Assembly: GCF_007752135.1 (NCBI RefSeq)
Contig: NZ_CP036298.1
Coordinates: 3,100,001 to 3,164,000, forward strand
Direction: 5' to 3'
Source: Aureliella helgolandensis
Lineage (GTDB): Bacteria; Planctomycetota; Planctomycetia; Pirellulales; Pirellulaceae
Length of the DNA: 64,000 bases
Shown piece after piece: positions 58,526 through 64,000 of this stretch (positions within the stretch are counted from its first letter, which is position 1; every line of letters begins with the position of its first letter). The translations under genes were made by a program, and so were the position numbers. A model generated the notes under the pieces. That model saw only the letters and a program-made list of their open reading frames with translations. It did no database searches and was not told where the DNA came from.

Positions 58526-58669
58526 TGGTGCAGCTCCCCTCGCGGTCGATCTAGAGACCGCGAACTAGTTTCGGTTGATTGCAGCGGGTGAGGCGGCGCA
58601 GGCTGGGAGGGTCTTCGTCCAGCCTAGTTGCCTGCGTCTATACGCTCCCAAACGCGTGGAAGTCAGCGA

Positions 58670-58852
58670 TTACTCTTTCGAGTCTTCGTCGATCTTTTTG
58701 GCGTTCTCGTCAACGGGCTCTTTCATTCCAGCCTTGAATTCGTTGGCACTGCGTCCCAAATTGCGCATCAGGCTTGGAAGTCGTGAACTGCCGAACACAA
58801 CTAGTACGATCACCATGAAAATGAGAAGTTCTTGGGTTCCCATACCGAACAT
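58670..58852 (-). CDS. tatA: TatA-family translocase subunit
   Basis: 60 residues. FGMGTQELLIFMVIVLVVFG (2-21) is the membrane helix with conserved FG, and SSRLPSLMRNLGRSANEFKAG the amphipathic helix. The tail is short and acidic. Small size favours TatA/E, the pore-forming subunit that lets folded proteins cross the membrane. Clients inside this window include the DUF1501 and Gfo/Idh/MocA proteins, both with twin-arginine signals. Confidence 0.92.
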   Translation of the reverse strand: MFGMGTQELLIFMVIVLVVFGSSRLPSLMRNLGRSANEFKAGMKEPVDENAKKIDEDSKE

Positions 58853-59176
58853 TGCAGCTACTTTTCTTCAAGCAGTTTTGCGTGATGCATTGCCACAACT
58901 CTCAGCAGAGTCGATTGGCCCTGAGCCATGTAGCGATCACGTGTCAATCACAGCGAAAGCGGGTCAGTCACACTCACCGCGAGTGTACTGCCAGAACTGT
59001 TCCTTGACGATTCATCTTGCTCCCATTCTAAAGGCGCTCCCCACTGTGTCAAATACCGTAGGTCGCAATTGGCTGCAGTTTTCCAAAGCTGCTCTTCAGT
59101 AGAGGGAGGCTGGGGAGTGGGAGGCCGGGAGTGTCCCCACTGCCGCCCCGTTCGGCGGCGGGGCCAGCGTAAGACG
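58853..59176. other. intergenic gap, GC-rich hairpin near suhB end
   Basis: No gene is supported. GCCGCC and GGCGGC near 59140-59156 can pair on either strand, about 20 bases past the suhB stop, without a U-tract; termination there is possible but unconvincing. Confidence 0.4.
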
Positions 59177-59181
59177 CTAGT
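59164..59181 (-). repeat. 18-bp dispersed repeat, copy at the suhB stop
   Basis: On the minus strand it reads ACTAGCGTCTTACGCTGG and is identical to 62956-62973 on the plus strand. It has an internal AGCGT-CTT-ACGCT hairpin. The suhB stop codon (59179-59177) is inside it. Confidence 0.85.
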
Positions 59182-59956
59182 ACATGCAGCCAAGCATGAT
59201 TTTCTGTAGCTCAGGGCTCCCAGACGCCACGAATTTAGGGTTCCACAAGTCGAAAGCACTCCCGTCCATTTGGGATAGGGTGGCACCCGCAGTTTGGGCG
59301 ATGAGGTAGCCAGCCGCCACATCCCACGCCTTGACGGAGGTTGCCCAGTACGAGTCGAGGCATCCTTCGCCGACATAGCACAGGTTGAGTGCAGCAGAGC
59401 CGAGTCGTCGGAGCGACTGGGAGCGTTCTAGTATCCGCAGGAAGTTTTCGACTTCTGGGTCCTCGCGGTTTACGCCTGGCCGGAAGCTGCAGCAGACCAT
59501 CGCCTTGTCAATCTGCTGGCAGCCACTGACCCGAATCGGTTTGCCGTTTTTCGTGACCCTGCCACCAGCTTCTGCCGCGTACAGCACGTCGAGCATGGGG
59601 TCGTAGACGACTCCGACGCGAGTCTGATCCTGTTCCACCAGGGCGATCGAAACAGAGAAGCTAAGCAGGCGGTGTACGAAGTTGGCAGTGCCGTCGAGCG
59701 GATCGACCACCCATAACGGCTTGCCTGAATCGCGCGCTGCTTGCCGATCCTGTTCGGTCGACTCCTCGCCAAGGAACGCAAAGTGTGGGAAGCGGGCGGT
59801 TAGGATTTGTTCAATCGCGTGTTGTGAAGCAATGTCTGCGTCGGTTACGAGATCTGCCGGTCCCTTCTCCCGCACGGCCGCACGCCCTAGTTGTTCACGT
59901 AGGATTTTACCTCCTGCACGCGCCGCCTCGCAGGCGGCTTCCATGGTTGTTTGCAC
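59177..59956 (-). CDS. suhB: inositol-1-monophosphatase-family enzyme
   Basis: 259 residues. The metal-binding motifs are all present: GEES (63-66), VVDPLDGTANF (84-93, with D85 and D88) and KAWDVAAGYLIAQTAGATLS near the C-terminus. The family dephosphorylates inositol phosphates, PAP or other sugar phosphates using Mg2+; in Escherichia coli SuhB also assists rRNA transcription antitermination. Length fits SuhB. The name is for the best-known family member; the true substrate is open. The last codons and stop lie in an 18-bp dispersed repeat. Confidence 0.88.
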   Translation of the reverse strand: MQTTMEAACEAARAGGKILREQLGRAAVREKGPADLVTDADIASQHAIEQILTARFPHFAFLGEESTEQDRQAARDSGKPLWVVDPLDGTANFVHRLLSFSVSIALVEQDQTRVGVVYDPMLDVLYAAEAGGRVTKNGKPIRVSGCQQIDKAMVCCSFRPGVNREDPEVENFLRILERSQSLRRLGSAALNLCYVGEGCLDSYWATSVKAWDVAAGYLIAQTAGATLSQMDGSAFDLWNPKFVASGSPELQKIMLGCMY

Positions 59957-60542
59957 GATAATGACCTTCGAGAGCGAAACGGAATGTTGCGGAAAGCGGC
60001 CTGCGAGTTCTTACGGACTCGATGCCGGTGGCTTGTCGGGGGGGGCGTGCCCCGCGTGAATGCTTGTCGTTGTAGTGAGCGTTGTAGTGAGCGTTGCATG
60101 GGCTGCCGCGAATCTAAGGAATTCGAAACGTTCGGCAAGGCCGAGGGCTAGCCGCTGGTACCGTTCGTGATCCGCCGCATGATCGCTCGCCGAATGCATT
60201 GCCTGTTCGACTCCCGTGCCGGAAGCATCCTGCTCTACACTTCCGCTGCAACGCCACTCGGCTTGCTTGCGCGGCGGGGGAAGCGGGAGCAGTGGCAACA
60301 ACACCGGTGACAAAAGGAGAGCTGATGGTCGTCCGTTTCAGGTTGCAACTTTCGCGTTAAAACTGAGCCGCTGATGTAGCAGCCCAAGCGATAACGCTCT
60401 GTCGCCCACTCGGATACTGGGAACCACTAGCACTCCGCTGAGTAACGTGCCGGAGGATGCCAATCGTTCGCGATACGGCTAGCCAATGCTGGCCCCGTAC
60501 GCCGGCAGAGCAGTTGACAACGGCAAGTCGCTGGTGCGAAGA
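59957..60542. other. intergenic region with a 12-bp tandem duplication
   Basis: GTTGTAGTGAGC occurs twice in tandem at 60069-60092. A minus-strand frame (60011-60313) begins only at TTG and has no recognisable domain. I see no terminator with U-tract. Confidence 0.45.
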
Positions 60543-61529
60543 CTACTCGTAAATGGGGAAAAAACAACCAAATGCCTGCTCGCAGAAGACTCCAGGATCG
60601 TTGTAGCGCTGGTGGCGATTCAAGTGGTCGATTTCCAGGGTTTCTTCCGCGCTGAGACTGAAATCAAACAGGTTGAGGTTTTCTGATAGCCTGGCGATAC
60701 GCGACGTCTTGGGGATGACCGCTGTGCCGCGCGCCACACCCCAACGCAATGTAATTTGCGCCGGGGACTTGCCGTACTTTTCGGCGAGCTGTTTGATCAG
60801 CGGCTGCTCCAGCACCGAATCGCTCATTTCAGCGGTTCCCATCGGAACGTAAGAGCCGGCTCCCAAGGGAGAGAAGGCCGTGTAAGCAATCTGCTGCCCC
60901 TGGCAAAACCGCAAGAGTTTCTCTTGAGTTAAATAGGGGTGGGATTCAACTTGTAGGACTGCGGGGCGCGTTGCCGCGTAGCTGAGTAGATCCCGGATCA
61001 TGGAGCATCCAAAGTTGCTCACTCCGATATGCCGCACCAATCCCTCGCGGTGAATCTCTTCCATGGCGCCCCAAGTTTCCGCCACGGGGACTTGATCGAG
61101 CTCCATGCGAGGATTGACGGTGTTGGTGTCAAAGAACCAACCTGGCGGATAACGTTTTTCGATCGGTACATATTTCAGTGGGATGGGGAAATGCACAAGG
61201 TACAAGTCCAGGTAATCCAGCCCTAAGTCGTGCAGCGAGCGTTCCAGGGCAGGCCGCACATGGGCGCGGCGATGGTAGGTATTCCATAGCTTGCTGGTGA
61301 CCCACAACTCTTCGCGCATGCACAGACCCTCTTGCAGCGCCCGTCGTATGCCCTCTCCCGCTTCCTGCTCATTGCCATAGTCGCAGGCAGCATCGATGTG
61401 GCGATACCCAGCTTCAATCGCACGATACACCATTTCGGCGGTTTGGCTGTTGTCGATCTTCCACAATCCCAAGCCTACACTTGGCATGCGGCTTCCGTCG
61501 GCGATGGTAAGGTGAGTGCATTCTGTCAT
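60543..61529 (-). CDS. aldo/keto reductase, AKR2 (xylose reductase)-like
   Basis: 328 residues. The catalytic tetrad is complete: D46 and Y51 in IDAACDYGNE, K80 in TSKLWN and H113 in LVHFPI. VIPKTSRIARLSENL near the C-terminus binds the adenosine of NADPH. HFPIPLKYVPIEKRYPPGWF strongly resembles yeast and fungal xylose reductases (AKR2), which also show this P-L-E/K-YPPG loop. It would reduce aldehydes of sugars with NAD(P)H in the cytoplasm. It has no operon partner; the ZIP gene starts 100 bases upstream on the same strand. Confidence 0.9.
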   Translation of the reverse strand: MTECTHLTIADGSRMPSVGLGLWKIDNSQTAEMVYRAIEAGYRHIDAACDYGNEQEAGEGIRRALQEGLCMREELWVTSKLWNTYHRRAHVRPALERSLHDLGLDYLDLYLVHFPIPLKYVPIEKRYPPGWFFDTNTVNPRMELDQVPVAETWGAMEEIHREGLVRHIGVSNFGCSMIRDLLSYAATRPAVLQVESHPYLTQEKLLRFCQGQQIAYTAFSPLGAGSYVPMGTAEMSDSVLEQPLIKQLAEKYGKSPAQITLRWGVARGTAVIPKTSRIARLSENLNLFDFSLSAEETLEIDHLNRHQRYNDPGVFCEQAFGCFFPIYE

Positions 61530-61629
61530 GGGTTTGCCCTGATAGGGGTGAGTTAAGAGGTTGAAGGGAAACGCACCTACTTAGCGCAGTCTCTCTCTCC
61601 AGCCTGTCTCGTGGGGTATTCGTGTGTGA

Positions 61630-62646
61630 TTAGTGCGCATGGCCGTGATCATCTGGCACCGCCGATTGGGTGGCTGGCGTCGGGGCGTGTTGGTGAGCAT
61701 GTTCTCCCTCAGCCAAGCCAATGGCCCAGGCCGCGAAGATGCCAAGCAACAGCGCGATCGAAAGTGGGACCCGGTTGTGCGAGTGGAATTCCATTTCTGG
61801 CAGGAGGTCGCTGAGTGAGATGCAGAGGAAGACGCCTGCCGAGAAGGCTAATCCCCAGCCCGCCAGGCTGGCAGCCCAGTCGGAATTCAAGCTCGCTCCG
61901 GACCAAAAAAGGAACGCGCCCAAGGGGCACATCAGCGCGAAGCTGACGTTTACCAGCAGGCGTTTTGTCGGCGTGGTGACTGGGTGCATCAGCGAGGTGA
62001 TGGAAACCGCGTCGAGTGGTTTATGCAGAAGTACGGCCAGGAAAATTCCAAGGCCAGGCAGGATGGCCGCATGTCCATGACTAACGTCGGCGGCAATGCC
62101 GCTGGCCATGGCCACACCATCCATCAGGGTATGGAGCCCCAATCCCACGAGGACCGCCATCCAACGCGTGGCTCCTCGGCCTTCTGCTCCCTGGCATCCG
62201 TCGTGAGCGTGGGCCTGAGATCCAGTGGACGCGGGGTGGTTGTGGTCGGAGCACAAGTGGGTCGATTCTTCTTCGTCTGGCGGCAAGCCCTCCGCCAGTT
62301 CGGCCCGTCGCTCGTCGGCGGTGATCCCAAAATCGGCAGGCCCATGCTGGTGGAAATGGAAGATTCTCAACAGGAAGAAGGTGGCCAGTAGACCCAGCAT
62401 CAGGCCCCAGCTCACTTGATTGATCGCGTTGGTGGGCAGTGTAACCAGGGCGTGCGGAATCATGTGGAAGACCGCGATGCCAAGCATGACTCCCCCCACA
62501 AAGCTGATCATGAGCTGCATGCGATTGTGGGTCAACCGAATCCATTCGGGCAGCAAGCCCCCCAGCACTGAAGCTAAAATGACCGCGCAGGAGTAAGCGG
62601 TCAGCAGCCAGATGGTCGACCACGAATTTATGTCAGCAATGAGCAT
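61630..62646 (-). CDS. ZIP-family metal transporter
   Basis: 338 residues with about eight hydrophobic segments. HTLMDGVAMASG and HKPLDAVSITSL are the paired metal-binding helices IV and V of ZIP transporters. A cytoplasmic loop between helices III and IV (about 120-155) is rich in His and acidic residues (SDHNHP, QAHAHDG), and the C-terminus ends with HAHQH and DDHGHAH. ZIP proteins bring Zn2+, Fe2+ or other divalent metals into the cytoplasm; the His-rich stretches fit zinc best. A His/Cys-rich secreted protein is encoded divergently 333 bases away, so the intergenic region may hold a shared metal-responsive switch. Confidence 0.9.
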   Translation of the reverse strand: MLIADINSWSTIWLLTAYSCAVILASVLGGLLPEWIRLTHNRMQLMISFVGGVMLGIAVFHMIPHALVTLPTNAINQVSWGLMLGLLATFFLLRIFHFHQHGPADFGITADERRAELAEGLPPDEEESTHLCSDHNHPASTGSQAHAHDGCQGAEGRGATRWMAVLVGLGLHTLMDGVAMASGIAADVSHGHAAILPGLGIFLAVLLHKPLDAVSITSLMHPVTTPTKRLLVNVSFALMCPLGAFLFWSGASLNSDWAASLAGWGLAFSAGVFLCISLSDLLPEMEFHSHNRVPLSIALLLGIFAAWAIGLAEGEHAHQHAPTPATQSAVPDDHGHAH

Positions 62647-62979
62647 CGGGACTTTCTAGCTGCTAAGTAAACTTCTCAAGAGGGAGCCGAAGCAGTGCCG
62701 GAGAGCGGCATTCTGCGGGGACGCACCGTTCATGCCGAACGTGCATGCCTGCCGACTTCGGTGGATTTTCAAGGCAAATCTTCGCGGAAAGTGAACTATC
62801 CGCCAAGGGATGCGAATCGATTCCTACCCACTTTCCAGTCCATTTCGACGCAAACCCTACTCGAATCCGTATGCGTAAGTCTTGACAGACACGAGGGTAA
62901 CGGCGACTATGGATGGAGGTGCTCGCGCTACGATATTGATAGGCGAGCGGGATGGACTAGCGTCTTACGCTGGGAAACT
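62647..62979. promoter_or_regulatory. divergent control region of the metal locus
   Basis: These 333 bases separate the ZIP and His-rich genes. TTGACA at 62882-62887 with GACTAT 17 bases on is a weak plus-strand promoter candidate; I found no perfect Zur- or Fur-like palindrome. The copy of the 18-bp repeat (62956-62973) ends six bases before the His-rich gene start. The plus-strand frame is open through this region from 62695, but the signal peptide argues for the start at 62980. Confidence 0.4.
62956..62973 (+). repeat. 18-bp dispersed repeat, copy at the His-rich gene leader
   Basis: ACTAGCGTCTTACGCTGG is identical to the inverse copy at 59164-59181. Its AGCGT-CTT-ACGCT hairpin would form directly over the region where a ribosome binding site is expected. 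Confidence 0.85.
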
Positions 62980-63489
62980 ATGGCAATTCATCGGCAAATA
63001 CTATCGCTCTTCGCTCTGGCACTGCTTTGTGCCGGCCCGATACCGCTATGGTTTCACCACGCCCAGTGCCATGTTTCCGACTGTCACTCGGGACAGTGCC
63101 ATGCTTCTCTGGACGCCCACGGCTCAGCGCACTGTCATGGGACAGGCGACGTTTCCGAAGGGCACACTCATGCTGCCAACAGCTCCTCGAGCTCGCGTGA
63201 GCTAGGTTCCGTCTCAGAAGATTGCCCCCTCGCACTGCCTGGGGATCATCTGGGAGTGGCTGGCACCGCATCCGGGAATCTCTCAAGTGGAGGTGTTCCC
63301 CACTCCCATGACTGCCTCGTTTGTTACCAGCTTTCGCAAGCCGGCTCTGCCAGCTTTTGCGTCCAAGCGGTATCCGCAGAGCATGTCCCTTCTTATGTGC
63401 CCTCGGTAGGGCTCATTCATTCTTTGGCCTGCATTGAGGTCCCACAACCTCCTCGCGGCCCGCCAGCGCCTAGGCCACTTGTCGCCTAG
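62980..63489 (+). CDS. secreted His/Cys-rich metal-binding-like protein
   Basis: 169 residues from ATG 62980, which starts a signal peptide (MAIHRQILSLFALALLCAGP). The mature N-terminus has clustered ligands (FHHAQCHVSDCHSGQCH), followed by more histidines (SAHCHGTGDVSEGHTHAA), a Ser-rich spacer, and a HSHDCLVCYQL site with a CxxC in the second half, similar to the His-x-x-Cys-x-x-Cys patterns of DUF2946 proteins. The ligands suit zinc or copper. It is divergent to the ZIP transporter, and together they suggest a periplasmic metal store or scavenger feeding the importer. Family assignment is tentative. Confidence 0.72.
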   Translation: MAIHRQILSLFALALLCAGPIPLWFHHAQCHVSDCHSGQCHASLDAHGSAHCHGTGDVSEGHTHAANSSSSSRELGSVSEDCPLALPGDHLGVAGTASGNLSSGGVPHSHDCLVCYQLSQAGSASFCVQAVSAEHVPSYVPSVGLIHSLACIEVPQPPRGPPAPRPLVA

Positions 63490-63756
63490 AAGCAGGAGAG
63501 TTCGCTGGCCCAACCGCTAGTCGGGCCGCTTCCTGCGTCCAGCACGGTACCACTCCGTTTGCGCGAGAATCATTTCGCAATCGTCTGCAGTCGTTCGTGG
63601 TTATTGCTGGAGCCAGCGTCCAGGGTCGCTGTGACTCTCGCTCGATGCCTCTGGCAAGCTACGGGATGCACGGACCGGATTCCGCCGGCGCGCAATTTCT
63701 TAGACACGAAGAATCATTCTGAAATTATTTGACATATTCATATTTGTGGGAAAATT

Positions 63757-64000
63757 ATGAGACCTATTCATCAGGCAAAGCAATCGCGAGGGTTTACCCT
63801 CGTGGAATTACTCGTCGTTATCGCCATCATTGGAATTCTCGTGGGACTGTTGCTGCCTGCGGTGCAAGCGGCACGCGAGGCCGCGCGCCGCATGCAGTGT
63901 TCCAGCAATGTTCGTCAATTGGGAATTGCCGTTCACAATTTCGAATCAGCCTACAAGAGCATTCCAGCTGGCTGGGTCTCTCACGGCAATTCAGGGGAAC
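63757..64000 (+). CDS. DUF1559 protein with prepilin-type N-terminus, cut by the window end
   Basis: 81 residues are visible. [20 protein letters not shown] (12-31) is a type IV prepilin processing site and helix: cleavage would fall after Gly13, with Glu at +5 of the mature chain. It runs into [21 protein letters not shown] and [20 protein letters not shown], the classic DUF1559 start. Planctomycetes have dozens of such pseudopilin-like proteins of unknown function. The C-terminal part is outside the window. The ribosome binding site (GTGGGA) is weak. Confidence 0.95.
   Translation, partial: MRPIHQAKQSRGFTLVELLVVIAIIGILVGLLLPAVQAAREAARRMQCSSNVRQLGIAVHNFESAYKSIPAGWVSHGNSGE

Noticed and set aside
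60011-60313. 100-codon minus-strand frame upstream of suhB
   Set aside because: TTG start and no recognisable domain; contains the 12-bp duplication as a Thr/Leu run.
62695-62979. N-terminal extension of the His-rich protein
   Set aside because: The segment is not protein-like, overlaps the divergent promoter region, and precedes a good signal peptide starting at 62980.

Overview
The window looks like chromosomal DNA from a planctomycete, most likely Pirellulaceae (Rhodopirellula-like). The evidence is a set of hallmark families: a PSCyt1/DUF1549/DUF1553 protein paired with a DUF1501 protein, a DUF1559 protein with a prepilin-type N-terminus, a DUF1080 protein, an SHD1-domain protein, a Cys-type sulfatase, a Tat-exported Gfo/Idh/MocA oxidoreductase, and many long intergenic gaps. 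No rRNA, tRNA, CRISPR array, prophage or replication origin was recognised.

Layout. 1-6691 is a minus-strand block: ribonuclease Y and a YmdB phosphoesterase (4-base overlap), a DUF2752 membrane protein, a lipoprotein, an HD phosphohydrolase, ferredoxin-NADP reductase and a truncated Gfo/Idh/MocA gene. 7821-19921 holds a giant AsmA-like protein, an MBL-fold hydrolase convergent with a PAS-GGDEF-EAL protein, a large MscS-type channel and CorA. 19966-28417 is a planctomycete-specific set: DUF1501, PSCyt1/DUF1549/discoidin-like/DUF1553, a DUF4153-like membrane protein and a sulfatase. 28811-31181 is a CHASE histidine kinase overlapping an Rcp-like response regulator. 32013-38847 carries guaB, an SHD1 protein starting inside guaB, a DUF1080 protein and a large SH3-like secreted protein.

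39132-41457 is the most unusual stretch: an IS1182-like element with inverted ends and a probable CTAG target duplication, inserted at the edge of a 370-bp compound repeat present as two tandem copies. This is followed by further copies of a short hairpin-forming motif and the rpsI terminator. A diverged relative of the repeat lies at about 50731-50870 beside fabI. 41552-42481 is rplM-rpsI.

43449-49495 is a three-gene ABC system resembling GldA / fused GldF-GldG / a DUF4340 protein, with long acidic linkers. 49743-57905 is rich in fatty-acid-type enzymes: enoyl-ACP reductase, three separate hotdog dehydratases, a dedicated ACP and a CrtI-like flavin oxidoreductase, interrupted by an SGNH-hydrolase-like protein and a Gln-rich TPR-like protein. 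No ketosynthase is present. I read this as a candidate specialised acyl or polyunsaturated-lipid pathway, unproven from sequence alone.

58256-64000 carries two TatA-type translocase subunits, an inositol-monophosphatase-family gene, an AKR2-like aldo/keto reductase, a ZIP metal transporter divergent from a His/Cys-rich secreted protein (probable metal-handling locus), and the start of a DUF1559 protein cut by the window edge. Several gene ends are marked by convincing hairpins, three with U-tracts and several without.
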